From positions 1-64,000 of the forward strand of contig NZ_CAMZOF010000005.1 of assembly GCF_947331435.1 (NCBI RefSeq): a stretch of DNA of 64,000 bases, in the 5' to 3' direction. The notes beneath the pieces are model-generated. The model ran no database searches. It was given only the letters and a program-made list of their open reading frames with translations, and was not told where the DNA came from. Both the position numbers and the translations under genes were made by a program. Below, in pieces: positions 8,665-16,872 of the stretch. The stretch is from Pelagibius sp. Alg239-R121. GTDB lineage: Bacteria > Pseudomonadota > Alphaproteobacteria > Kiloniellales > Kiloniellaceae. Each line of letters begins with the position of its first letter. The stretch's first letter is position 1.

Positions 8665-9474
8665 TCAATGCGTCCAGTCGCGCCGGTAGATGAGCCAGTA
8701 AATCAAGGCTACCAGAACCGATCCGCCCAGGACGTTTCCCAGGGTGACGATCGAGAGGTTGAGTGCCAGACCGATGAGATCGGCTTCGAGATATCCGGAC
8801 ATCATCGCGACGGGAATGACATACATGTTTGCGACGGAGTGTTCGAACCCGAGGCCGACGAAAGCGGAGATGGGGAAGAGGATTGCCAGAACCTTATCGG
8901 TCACGCTACGGGCGGCAAAACATAGCCAAACTGCCAGGCAGACCAAGGCGTTACAGAGAATTCCACGAACCAGGGCTTCCCCGGGATCCAACTGAAGTTT
9001 GCTTGCAGCGATCGAGGCGGCGGTTGTTCCCACTGCACTACTGTTAGCATCGAAAATGCCCGATAAGGCAAACAAGAACGCAGTACCCGCTGCACCCGCA
9101 AAGTTTCCGAAATACACCAGCCCCCAATTGCGTAGCATCTGGGCGAGCGTGATGCGGCGATCGGCCCAAGCCATGACAATCAGATTGTTGCCCGTGAAGA
9201 GCTCGGCGCCTGCGACGACCACAAGAATAAGTCCGAGTGAAAAGGCCATGCCGCCCAGCAGCCGTGTCGGCCCGAAGCCCAACTGACTTCCGGTGACCAC
9301 CAAGGTGTAGAACATTGCCCCAAATGCGATGAATGCGCCGGCGAGGGCCGCCAGAATGAGAGTCGGTATCGTGGGAAGTTTGGCTTTGGCGACACCGGCG
9401 TTTTCTACGCGCAGCGCCACCTGTGCCGGCGTGTAGGCGTCGATGTCGATAAGTCTTGCGGCAGTATCACTCAT
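8665..9474 (-). CDS. Formate/nitrite transporter family channel
   Basis: A 269-residue protein of the FocA/NirC channel family with six hydrophobic segments. Family features are GAELFTGNNLIVMAWADRRI after helix 2, NFAGAAGTAFLF, LVRGILCNALVCLAVWL, GFEHSVANMYVIPVAM and NVLGGSVLVALIYWLIY. Members conduct formate, nitrite or hydrosulfide; the substrate here is not defined. The ATG is preceded by GGAGTGG; a GTG one codon upstream is the alternative. It heads a three-gene operon with the two MBL hydrolases and diverges from ftsH. An FNR-like box lies 66-79 bp upstream, which suits an anaerobic role. Confidence 0.88.
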   Translation of the reverse strand: MSDTAARLIDIDAYTPAQVALRVENAGVAKAKLPTIPTLILAALAGAFIAFGAMFYTLVVTGSQLGFGPTRLLGGMAFSLGLILVVVAGAELFTGNNLIVMAWADRRITLAQMLRNWGLVYFGNFAGAAGTAFLFALSGIFDANSSAVGTTAASIAASKLQLDPGEALVRGILCNALVCLAVWLCFAARSVTDKVLAILFPISAFVGLGFEHSVANMYVIPVAMMSGYLEADLIGLALNLSIVTLGNVLGGSVLVALIYWLIYRRDWTH

Positions 9475-9539
9475 CACGTCGATTCCACTCCCTTGGTCCC
9501 ATGTTCACGCTATTCAGCCTCATCGTCTGTGTATGGACA

Positions 9540-9553
9540 TTGATGTCGCTCAA
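9540..9553. promoter_or_regulatory. FNR/CRP-type box in the channel/ftsH divergent promoter
   Basis: TTGATGTCGCTCAA matches the FNR consensus TTGAT-N4-ATCAA at nine of ten defined positions. It lies about 70 bp upstream of the channel-gene start, in the divergent region. Binding by an FNR, Dnr or FixK protein is inferred. Confidence 0.45.
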
Positions 9554-9610
9554 TTTCGCAGGTTGAAGAGTGGATCTGCCTTTTGCCTTTGCGTTCTGTC
9601 CTTAAGGCAC

Positions 9611-9624
9611 TTGATCCAGGTCAT
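9611..9624. promoter_or_regulatory. Second FNR-like box upstream of ftsH
   Basis: TTGATCCAGGTCAT matches TTGAT-N4-ATCAA at eight of ten defined positions and has the spacer CCAG often seen in alphaproteobacterial FNR/FixK sites. It lies about 90 bp before the FtsH start codon. Confidence 0.4.
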
Positions 9625-9709
9625 AGCAAGACGACGCATCCCCGACATAGGCTGCCCTCAGGTTTCGAGAACCAGCCTGTTTGAAAGTTGGAGCAGGAAC
9701 GCAGCGGAC

Positions 9710-11560
9710 ATGGATAAGAAAACACGGCTCAACATCATCTACGCGGTTGTTGCCGTATGGGTGATCCTGTTGTTTCAGAGTTGGTGGATCAATGCGCGCG
9801 AGGTCCAGCAGATTCCATACAGTGAATTCGAACAGCTGTTGGAAGATGGCAAGGTTGCGGAAGTTGCCATCACACAAGACAGCATTCAGGGTACGCTTCG
9901 CGGATCATCAGTAGAACCGCTTAAGAAATTCAAGACAACGCGAGTGGATGCTGAGCTCACCGAACAACTTAACAAGTACGGAGTTGTCTATAGCGGTGTC
10001 ATCGAAAGCACATTTTTCCGGGATTTGTTGTCGTGGATCCTGCCGGTGCTTTTCTTCGTTGCGATCTGGATGTTCGTGATTCGGAGGTTTGCTGAGAAGC
10101 AGGGTTTCGGCGGCATGATGTCGGTCGGCAAGAGTAAGGCAAAGGTCTACGTCGAGACCGATATTAAAGTGTCCTTCAACGATGTTGCAGGGGTTGACGA
10201 GGCGAAGGACGAACTGGAGGAAATCGTCGAATTCCTGAAGCATCCGGACCAGTACGGCCGGCTCGGCGCAAGAATCCCCAAGGGTATCCTGCTCGTAGGA
10301 CCGCCAGGTACCGGCAAGACTCTTCTGGCGCGAGCAGTCGCGGGAGAGGCGGGTGTTCCATTCTTTTCCATTAGCGGTTCGGAATTTGTCGAGATGTTCG
10401 TCGGAGTTGGGGCCGCAAGGGTCCGGGATCTATTCGAGCAGGCACAGAAAGCAGCACCCTGTATCATCTTCATCGATGAACTTGACGCGCTCGGACGGGC
10501 GCGTAGCGTTGGTGGCTTTGGCGGCGGCCACGACGAAAAAGAACAAACGCTTAATCAGCTCTTGTCGGAACTCGATGGGTTCGACCCGCGTCAGGGAATT
10601 GTTCTCCTTGCCGCAACGAACCGGCCAGAGATCCTGGACCCGGCTCTGTTGCGTGCCGGGCGTTTCGACCGGCAGGTTTTAGTGGACCGGCCGGACAAGC
10701 CCGGGCGCGCGGCAATCCTGGAAGTGCATGTTCAGGGTATCGAACTAGCCGAAGACGTCAACTTGCAGAACATCGCCGCGCTGACACCTGGATTTTCCGG
10801 CGCGGATCTCGCAAATCTGGTGAACGAAGCCGCAATTCTGGCGACCCGGCGCGGCGCCGGTGCTGTTGCCATGGAGCACTTCACGGCGGCGATCGAACGG
10901 ATCGTCGGCGGGCTTGAGAAGAAAAGCCGCCTGCTCAATCCACACGAACGCAAGGTCGTCGCTTTTCATGAAATGGGTCACGCATTGGTCGCGACGGCCT
11001 TACCTGGGATGGATCCGGTGCACAAGATATCGATCATCCCGCGCGGTGTCGGAGCTCTCGGCTATACCATGCAGCGCCCGACGGAAGATCGCTTTCTCGT
11101 GACCCAAAGCGAACTGGAAAACAAGATGGCGGTACTTTTGGGTGGTCGGGCAGCCGAGCAGATCGTCTTCGAAGAAGTGTCGACCGGCGCAGCCGACGAT
11201 CTGGAGAAGGCCAGCGAAATTGCGCGCCACATGGTGACCCGGTTCGGCATGTCAGAAAAGCTTGGCCAGGTGACTTACGAAATGCGGCAACAGGCGTTTC
11301 TTGGTGAAGGTGTGATCGGTAATTCGGAACGCCGCGAATACAGTGAAGAGACTGCCCGCAATATCGACCGTTGCATTCGAGAGCTGACGGATCACGCCTT
11401 GAAACGTGCGAGAGAGGTTTTAACGACCTATCGCCGGCAACTAGACGAAGGCGCAGCTCGGCTCTTGGAAAGAGAAACGCTCACAAGCGGGGACTTACCG
11501 CGCCTGACCGATATCAAAGCCCCGAAAGTCGGACAGACCAGCGATATGTCGGCAGCCTAG
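9710..11560 (+). CDS. ftsH: FtsH-type membrane AAA+ zinc protease (probable accessory paralogue)
   Basis: A 616-residue FtsH protease: two N-terminal membrane segments (about 9-26 and 105-125) flank a periplasmic domain, followed by the AAA module with Walker A GPPGTGKT (197-204), Walker B FIDELDAL (254-261) and the second region of homology ending [10 protein letters not shown]. The peptidase site is HEMGH (420-424), a variant of the usual HEAGH. FtsH degrades misassembled membrane and some cytosolic proteins. The start is the ATG after GGAGCAGGAA; a longer upstream reading frame has no support. Its setting beside MBL nucleases, a channel and an L,D-transpeptidase, rather than tilS, suggests a second, stress-linked FtsH. 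Confidence 0.93.
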   Translation: MDKKTRLNIIYAVVAVWVILLFQSWWINAREVQQIPYSEFEQLLEDGKVAEVAITQDSIQGTLRGSSVEPLKKFKTTRVDAELTEQLNKYGVVYSGVIESTFFRDLLSWILPVLFFVAIWMFVIRRFAEKQGFGGMMSVGKSKAKVYVETDIKVSFNDVAGVDEAKDELEEIVEFLKHPDQYGRLGARIPKGILLVGPPGTGKTLLARAVAGEAGVPFFSISGSEFVEMFVGVGAARVRDLFEQAQKAAPCIIFIDELDALGRARSVGGFGGGHDEKEQTLNQLLSELDGFDPRQGIVLLAATNRPEILDPALLRAGRFDRQVLVDRPDKPGRAAILEVHVQGIELAEDVNLQNIAALTPGFSGADLANLVNEAAILATRRGAGAVAMEHFTAAIERIVGGLEKKSRLLNPHERKVVAFHEMGHALVATALPGMDPVHKISIIPRGVGALGYTMQRPTEDRFLVTQSELENKMAVLLGGRAAEQIVFEEVSTGAADDLEKASEIARHMVTRFGMSEKLGQVTYEMRQQAFLGEGVIGNSERREYSEETARNIDRCIRELTDHALKRAREVLTTYRRQLDEGAARLLERETLTSGDLPRLTDIKAPKVGQTSDMSAA

Positions 11561-11575
11561 AAAGGGCGATTGACC

Positions 11576-13219
11576 ATGAAATTCTCGGCATCTCACAGCA
11601 GGGATGAACGGTCGAATTACGCCCATTCTGCCGTTGCGGGTAATGCGAGCCGCAAGGCCTGCGGTGAGCTCAAAAATACGCATCGGATGGAGGATCAATC
11701 CGAGGTCGAAGAATTTTTGGCTTCGACTGCGTTTTGCCAACCTTGGGGTTCTGATGTCGAGCGGATAGATACTCATGCCGCTGTCGTTTTTTTGGTCGGT
11801 GACCGTGCCTACAAGATCAAACGTGCTGTCAAGTACCCCTATCTGGATTTCTCGACTTTGCCGAGACGCCACGCTGCTTGCCTGCATGAACTAGAGGTCA
11901 ACCGCAGGACGGCGCCGGCGCTCTATTTGGGCGTCTGGGCTATTCGGCGGCGTGCGAATGGACAACTGTACATTGATCGTGGCGACGCAGATCAGGATCC
12001 AAGCGCCGTCGTGGAGTGGGTCATAGAGATGATACGCTTCGATCGCGAAAAAATGCTCGACCGAATGGTGGCGCGCCACGAATTGAATGACGCTTTACTC
12101 AAGGATCTGGCCGAGGCCATTGCCGCCTTTCACGGCTCGGTGGATCCGCTGGCAACAGGTTTCGATAACGCAAAGAGCTTTCGAGCGATTATCCACGGAA
12201 ACGACCTGGCTTTCGACGAATATCAGTCGCTATTTCCACGCGAGCAATCGTTGGACTTGACCGCTAAATCCCTTGCCGTTGTCGAAGCACATGCATCCTT
12301 GTTCGCCGAGCGGCAGGAACGTGGCAAGGTCCGGCATTGTCATGGGGACCTTCATCTCGCCAACATCGTCATTATCGATCAGAAGCCCGTGTTGTTCGAT
12401 GCCATCGAATTTGACGACCGGATTGCCACAGTCGACGTCTTTTATGATCTGGCGTTCCTGATAATGGATCTCTGGGAACGCGGCTGCAGGCGTGAAGCCA
12501 ACGTTGTTTTCAATCGCTATTTAGCGATCACTGGCGACTACTCGGCCCTGCCACTCTTGCCGTTGTTCCTTTCCGTTCGCGCGTCGGTCCGGGCCAAGGT
12601 CTCGGCTGCGCAGGGGCGGTCTGAAGAGGCGACAACCTACTTTTGTCATGCCGTCCGATTTTTGACACGGGTGCAGCCTACCTGTATCGCCGTCGGGGGG
12701 CTGTCCGGGAGCGGAAAATCGTGTCTCGCCCGCGCTTTGGCGCCGGAACTTGGGGCAGCGCCTGGGGCGATACATCTGAACAGCGATGTTATTCGGAAGG
12801 AACTCATTGGCGTCGCAGAGACCCAGCGGTTGCCTCGCTCGGCCTACAGCGAGTGGGCGAGTGCTCAAGTCTACGAAGTTTTAGAAAAACGCGCACGCGA
12901 CATTCTGAAGCTTGGTTGCAGTGTTGTCGTTGACGCCGTGTTTTCTGTGCAGGCGAAGCGCCGCTCCTTCGAAACCGTTGCGTCGGATATGTCGATACGG
13001 CCGTGGTGTTTTTGGCTGTCTGCCCCCGGTGATGTTTTAAAATCGCGGGTCGCGGTTCGCAGGAATGACGTTTCCGATGCGACTCAAAAAATCGTCGAGC
13101 TGCAACTCGGTTACAATCTGGGTGAAGTCTCGTGGCAACGCATCGAGAGTAACGCTGAACCGGACATACTGGCTCGTCGGATTCTTGATAGTGTGAGGAA
13201 TGATCATTGCGGTGCATGA
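11576..13219 (+). CDS. Aminoglycoside-phosphotransferase-like kinase fused to P-loop NTPase
   Basis: A 547-residue two-domain protein. The N-terminal part is an APH-type kinase fold with HGDLHLAN (256-263) and FDAIEFDD as catalytic and metal-binding motifs. The C-terminal part is a small P-loop kinase (AAA_33 type) with Walker A GLSGSGKS (375-382) and NSDVIRKEL. Databases usually name this fusion a bifunctional aminoglycoside phosphotransferase/ATP-binding protein, but no resistance function is known for it and the substrate is unknown. The ATG lies 9 bp after an AAAGGG site, right behind ftsH; a TTG two codons earlier is possible. Its stop overlaps the next start (ATGA). Confidence 0.85.
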   Translation: MKFSASHSRDERSNYAHSAVAGNASRKACGELKNTHRMEDQSEVEEFLASTAFCQPWGSDVERIDTHAAVVFLVGDRAYKIKRAVKYPYLDFSTLPRRHAACLHELEVNRRTAPALYLGVWAIRRRANGQLYIDRGDADQDPSAVVEWVIEMIRFDREKMLDRMVARHELNDALLKDLAEAIAAFHGSVDPLATGFDNAKSFRAIIHGNDLAFDEYQSLFPREQSLDLTAKSLAVVEAHASLFAERQERGKVRHCHGDLHLANIVIIDQKPVLFDAIEFDDRIATVDVFYDLAFLIMDLWERGCRREANVVFNRYLAITGDYSALPLLPLFLSVRASVRAKVSAAQGRSEEATTYFCHAVRFLTRVQPTCIAVGGLSGSGKSCLARALAPELGAAPGAIHLNSDVIRKELIGVAETQRLPRSAYSEWASAQVYEVLEKRARDILKLGCSVVVDAVFSVQAKRRSFETVASDMSIRPWCFWLSAPGDVLKSRVAVRRNDVSDATQKIVELQLGYNLGEVSWQRIESNAEPDILARRILDSVRNDHCGA

Positions 13220-14157
13220 CGGAGCAATCGAGAATCCGCAGTAAACGTCGATCAGGTATGTTTGTGGCGCTGGCAGTTTTCGCCGGTACGATCTTGACAC
13301 AGCCTATTTTAAAGGCTGCCGACGTTCCCGCTCTCATCGGCAAACAAAGCAACTACGTGATTGCCGACGGCGAAACCTTGCTGGACGTAGCTGTCGCCAA
13401 CGATCTCGGATATGTCGAGCTGCTATTGGCGAATCCCGGCGTCGATCCCTGGCTGCCACCGCCGGGCATAAGTATCGTGCTACCGCACTCTCATTTGTTG
13501 CCGGAGACGAAGCACCAGGGCATCGTGGTCAATCTGCCGGAGCTTCGCTTGTATTATTTCCCAGACAGCGGTGGCCAGCTTCGCACCTATCCCATTGGCA
13601 TCGGAAGCATGCACAATGAGACGCCGACCGGCCAGACAACCGTGATCAAAAAACGCACCAATCCAAGTTGGATACCGCCTGAATCGATCCGGCAGGAAAA
13701 CCCGGACCTGCCAGAGATAGTGCCTCCAGGTCCGCAAAATCCACTCGGTAATCATGCGTTAAATCTCGCTTGGACAGGCTACATCATCCACGGAACCAAT
13801 CGGCCTTACGGCATTGGGCGCAGAGTCAGTCACGGTTGCATCCGAATGTATCCTGCCGACATCTCCGAATTGTTCGAGCTGGTGGAGGTGGGGATCCCGG
13901 TTAGGATCATCGATCAACCGGTCAAAGTGGGTTGGGTTAACGGGGAACTCTATCTGGAGGTCCATCCGACGGCCATTCAGATCGACGCCCTGGCGGCAAC
14001 CGGACGGTTGACGCCTTACGCAATACCGAAAACAGCTGAGACTGTTCTTGCTGCCGCGAAAGCGCAAAGCGATCGATTGAATTGGTCCGTGATCCGGCGT
14101 GTATCAATGGAACGACGTGGCATCCCTATCCGGATCACGGAGCCTAATGATAGCTGA
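13216..14157 (+). CDS. L,D-transpeptidase (YkuD/ErfK type), secreted
   Basis: A 313-residue periplasmic enzyme. A basic N-terminus and hydrophobic segment (about 12-35) form a signal peptide, followed by a LysM-like stretch (about 46-91) and the YkuD catalytic domain, whose signature runs from HGTN at 192 to SHGCIRM at 205-211 (catalytic Cys208, His192 and His206, Arg210). Such enzymes make 3-3 crosslinks in peptidoglycan or attach lipoproteins to it. The ATG overlaps the upstream stop by 4 bp, so it is coupled to the ftsH operon. An alanine-zipper lipoprotein with a C-terminal lysine lies just downstream on the opposite strand, an obvious possible substrate. Confidence 0.92.
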   Translation: MTEQSRIRSKRRSGMFVALAVFAGTILTQPILKAADVPALIGKQSNYVIADGETLLDVAVANDLGYVELLLANPGVDPWLPPPGISIVLPHSHLLPETKHQGIVVNLPELRLYYFPDSGGQLRTYPIGIGSMHNETPTGQTTVIKKRTNPSWIPPESIRQENPDLPEIVPPGPQNPLGNHALNLAWTGYIIHGTNRPYGIGRRVSHGCIRMYPADISELFELVEVGIPVRIIDQPVKVGWVNGELYLEVHPTAIQIDALAATGRLTPYAIPKTAETVLAAAKAQSDRLNWSVIRRVSMERRGIPIRITEPNDS

Positions 14158-14163
14158 CATCAG

Positions 14164-14240
14164 CTAGAGTTTGATCGTTTTGCTAGATCAATGAAGAACG
14201 TGAATCAGTCTCTGGGACATATGGTTTGAGACTGGTTCAG
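14164..14240 (+). repeat. Dispersed intergenic repeat, copy A
   Basis: About 77 bp beginning CTAGAGT and ending near TTTGAGACTGGTTCAG. It aligns with copies at 46806-46885, 58955-59031 and partial copies at 48949-49013 and 49408-49464, sharing CTAGAG, a central palindrome, a CATATG-like core and a GATTC end. It lies between convergent genes. A further hairpin CCCTTG-N11-CAAGGG follows at 14242-14264. Confidence 0.6.
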
Positions 14241-14291
14241 ACCCTTGGTCGTTGAAATCAAGGGCGATCGCGTTTCATGATCTTGCCCAAG

Positions 14292-14600
14292 CTATTTTGT
14301 CAGCGACTGCTTAAAGGTCCGGTCGGCCTTTGCATTTGCCGCGCGGGCCTGTTCCTCGGCCGTTGCTGCACGTTGTTCTGCTGCTGTTGCCTGTTGCTCC
14401 GCTGCTGCCGCACGCTGTTCTGCCTTTGTCGCACGCTGTTCTGCCGAGGCGGCGCGTTCTTCGGCCATGCGTGCGGTTTCCGTTGCCGCCGTCACTTCGC
14501 TCCGCAATGTCGTGATTTCGGATTGGTTGGCACAGCCGCTCAACAGCAACAACGATGCTGCTACAATCACGAAGGCTGACGCTCGGCCTGTCTTTGACAT
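14292..14600 (-). CDS. Lpp/OprI-like alanine-zipper outer-membrane lipoprotein
   Basis: A 102-residue lipoprotein. The lipobox LLSGC places the lipid-modified cysteine at residue 23. Five near-identical heptads starting AEQRA or AEQQA form an alanine-zipper coiled coil as in Lpp and OprI. The chain ends in QSLTK, so its last residue is lysine, the residue of Braun's lipoprotein that L,D-transpeptidases join to diaminopimelate. The start is the ATG after AGGAGAG; a reading frame 35 codons longer runs into the inverted repeat and lacks support. The L,D-transpeptidase gene ends 134 bp away, convergently. A perfect FNR box lies 79 bp upstream. Confidence 0.82.
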   Translation of the reverse strand: MSKTGRASAFVIVAASLLLLSGCANQSEITTLRSEVTAATETARMAEERAASAEQRATKAEQRAAAAEQQATAAEQRAATAEEQARAANAKADRTFKQSLTK

Positions 14601-14619
14601 CTGACTCTCCTTTGATCTT

Positions 14620-14662
14620 AGAGCTTTGAAAGGGTTGTTCGACTTAACCCATTCAAAGCTCT
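14620..14662 (-). repeat. 17-bp inverted repeat upstream of the lipoprotein gene
   Basis: Arms at 14620-14636 (AGAGCTTTGAAAGGGTT) and 14646-14662 pair over 17 bp with one mismatch around a 9-base loop. It lies in the 5' untranslated or promoter region of the lipoprotein gene and resembles the first palindrome of the dispersed repeat family (TAGAGC outer ends). It may stabilise the mRNA or be a solo repeat unit. Confidence 0.55.
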
Positions 14663-14678
14663 TTAACGCTTGCGGGCG

Positions 14679-14692
14679 TTGATAAAGATCAA
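14679..14692. promoter_or_regulatory. Perfect FNR box upstream of the lipoprotein gene
   Basis: TTGATAAAGATCAA matches TTGAT-N4-ATCAA at all ten defined positions. It lies 79-92 bp before the lipoprotein start codon, consistent with an FNR-type activator acting on a long-leader transcript. Confidence 0.6.
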
Positions 14693-14749
14693 AATACGAC
14701 GACAAACTGACTGATCAGATGAAGAATTCGTTGGCAGAATACCCGATGC

Positions 14750-15520
14750 TCACCTTCCTTCGAACGCGGGCGGCCGCTTTTCAAGGAAGGCGGCCATACC
14801 TTCCTTCTGATCGTTAGTTGCAAACAGTGCGTGAAAGACCCTTCGTTCGAAAAGAATCCCTTCGTTCAATGAGCTTTCCTCGGCGCGGGCGACCGCTTCC
14901 CTGGCCACCATGACGGCTGGCTTGGAATAATTTGCGATTGTCTGAGCTGCCGACTGGGCTTCTTCGATCAAGGAGTCCGCTGGGATTACTCGGGACACCA
15001 AACCAGCGCGCAGGGCTTCTTCGGCATCGATCATGCGTCCGGTCAAGATCATATCCATCGCGAGAGCACGGCCAACCAGCCGCGGCAAGCGCTGCGAGCC
15101 GCCGATGCCTGGGATTACGCCCAGTTTGATTTCAGGTTGCCCGAACTTTGTACTGTCGGCGGCAAAGATCATGTCGCACATCATGGCCAGTTCGCAGCCG
15201 CCGCCCAAAGCGTAACCGGAGACTGCCGCGACCTTCGGCGTGCGCAAGCGGTTAAAGGCCTCCCAGCCCGCAAAGAAATCCGCCTCCACCATGTCGACGT
15301 AACCTTTGGGCTGCATTTCAGAAATGTCGGCGCCGGCGGCAAAGGCCCGTTCGGAACCGGTGATGACAAAACAGCCAACGCCCGGGTCTTCATCAAGTCG
15401 GGACAGTTCCGTTGTCAATTCGCGCATGACGGTGCTGTTCAATGCGTTCAGAGCTTTCGGCCGGTTTAACCGTACGGTCACGACGCGACCGGCGCGCTCG
15501 AGTATAATAGTCTCGGTCAT
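14750..15520 (-). CDS. Enoyl-CoA hydratase/isomerase family protein
   Basis: A 256-residue crotonase-fold enzyme of typical length. The oxyanion-hole regions are [13 protein letters not shown] and [15 protein letters not shown], and both catalytic glutamates of true hydratases appear (GGCELAM and [21 protein letters not shown]). It would hydrate trans-2-enoyl-CoA to 3-hydroxyacyl-CoA in beta-oxidation or a related route. The ATG is chosen because the homologous chain begins [16 protein letters not shown]; the open frame continues upstream into unrelated sequence. It starts 17 bp after the membrane oxidoreductase stop, so it may be the third gene of that operon, though its link to adenylation chemistry is unclear. 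Confidence 0.9.
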   Translation of the reverse strand: MTETIILERAGRVVTVRLNRPKALNALNSTVMRELTTELSRLDEDPGVGCFVITGSERAFAAGADISEMQPKGYVDMVEADFFAGWEAFNRLRTPKVAAVSGYALGGGCELAMMCDMIFAADSTKFGQPEIKLGVIPGIGGSQRLPRLVGRALAMDMILTGRMIDAEEALRAGLVSRVIPADSLIEEAQSAAQTIANYSKPAVMVAREAVARAEESSLNEGILFERRVFHALFATNDQKEGMAAFLEKRPPAFEGR

Positions 15521-15537
15521 TGTTGAAGCCTCCAGTT

Positions 15538-16872
15538 TCAGGAATCCCAGATAGCGCCGAAAGCGGGGATACCCCGGCGTTCCATTTCGGCGACCACGTG
15601 ACGGGTCAGTTTCTGGTTTGAAATGCAGATTACTGCCTCCGCATCGAAAGAACGACAGGCCTGTAGCGACAAGGCCGCGAGATCGGGTTTGCCGTGGCTG
15701 TCGGTGTCCCAGATGTGGGCGTCCGGGCAGGCGCGGAGGATCTCGTCGACGATGGCGTCGCCATAGGTTTTGCGCGGGCTTCTGGTGGCCCAGATCAGAT
15801 GGATCGGTAGTTGTTGCGCCAGCAAGTGAGGCAGGACCGGTCCGATGCCGCTGCCGGTTGCGACGTAAACCACGCGTTTGAACAAAACCTCGATTCTGGC
15901 AACACCCGAGGTCGTGATGCCCTTGACCCAGACATGAGAGGGACAGTCGTCGATGAATTTTCCCGTCCAGTCGCCCGCCCGCGAAATGATCAGGCGGTAA
16001 CCCCTTTCGCCCGGTGCCGGAATGGAGGCAAAGGAGTGCCATTCCAGCAGTGGATTCCGGCTGATCGCGTTGGAAGATCCTGGAAAGGCATCGTCACCGT
16101 AATTGAAGCGCACGGCAACTGCATGGTCCGAGGGTTTGACGATCTCGACGGGAACTTTCTTCAGGCGCAGCCAAGGCAATGCGATGCTGAAGGTGATCAT
16201 GCAGAGCGCCCAGAAGGCCGGTGTTTCAAAGGTTGAAACGCCTTGACCGCGTATGAACAGAAGCGATTGAGCCCAAAATAATGCCAGAGCTGCCCACCCT
16301 CCGAAGCGGTGCACGCGTTCGAACATGTTATGGAATTTTGCGCGCAAAGGGCTGAGGGCCGTAACCAGCATGACGATGAGCAGCGCAACGAGCGCGGCGG
16401 ATACCGCACCCAATTCGATTGAAACCCTCGGTGAATCATTCGACAGCTCCCAAAGAGCCGCACCGCAAAAGAAAGCCACCCAAAGGCTTCCCATGGTCGC
16501 TCCGCCGCTGTGGAGACCGCCGAAATGGAAGACCTTTCCCAAGGTCCAGCGTATCGAGAGCGGCCAGGAAGTTGGCACCCGGGTTGCCGCCCAAAATAGG
16601 AAATTGATCACGTATTGTTGCCGGATCAGGATTGCGAACGTCAGGTTGGCGACGGCAAGATTGGACAATTGTGCAAGGGCCGGGCCTTTGTGGGTCCAGA
16701 AGATCCCATCGTGCAGGCCCATCGCCAGATACAGGAGGTTGGCAACAATTACCAGCGTTGCCAGGCGTCGGTACTGGGAGAGGTGAGGGTGCGCAAACAG
16801 GCGCCGCAGGGCGTTCGGTCTGGGTGTTTCCGGAACGGACAGCCGGTTTAGGTTGCTCGTGAGGTCTGACAT
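15538..16872 (-). CDS. Membrane oxidoreductase with ferric-reductase-like core and NAD(P)-binding C-terminus
   Basis: A 444-residue protein with about six membrane segments (roughly 40-60, 70-90, 120-140, 150-170, 185-205 and 215-233). Paired histidines in FHFGGLH and FHNMFERVH could bind heme as in ferric-reductase/NOX cores. The soluble C-terminal half resembles a ferredoxin-NADP reductase fold with [16 protein letters not shown] as nucleotide-binding motif. Its ATG overlaps the stop of the adenylation gene (TGATG), so the two are coupled. From memory, some fungal NRPS-like proteins fuse an adenylation domain to a similar membrane reductase. No function is assigned; electron transfer to or from an adenylation product is a guess. 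Confidence 0.7.
   Translation of the reverse strand: MSDLTSNLNRLSVPETPRPNALRRLFAHPHLSQYRRLATLVIVANLLYLAMGLHDGIFWTHKGPALAQLSNLAVANLTFAILIRQQYVINFLFWAATRVPTSWPLSIRWTLGKVFHFGGLHSGGATMGSLWVAFFCGAALWELSNDSPRVSIELGAVSAALVALLIVMLVTALSPLRAKFHNMFERVHRFGGWAALALFWAQSLLFIRGQGVSTFETPAFWALCMITFSIALPWLRLKKVPVEIVKPSDHAVAVRFNYGDDAFPGSSNAISRNPLLEWHSFASIPAPGERGYRLIISRAGDWTGKFIDDCPSHVWVKGITTSGVARIEVLFKRVVYVATGSGIGPVLPHLLAQQLPIHLIWATRSPRKTYGDAIVDEILRACPDAHIWDTDSHGKPDLAALSLQACRSFDAEAVICISNQKLTRHVVAEMERRGIPAFGAIWDS

Noticed and set aside
9443-9709. Longer FtsH reading frame adding 89 residues
   Set aside because: The added segment overlaps the divergent channel gene and both FNR-like boxes, and the homologous protein begins [14 protein letters not shown] after a good ribosome-binding site.
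11576-13219. Aminoglycoside resistance gene
   Set aside because: The APH-like fold alone does not imply drug modification; the P-loop fusion and chromosomal stress-gene context argue against a resistance role.
15521-16042. Upstream extension of the enoyl-CoA hydratase frame by 174 residues
   Set aside because: It lies antisense to nothing but in another frame of the membrane oxidoreductase, is rich in Arg/Gly shadows, and precedes a normal crotonase start.
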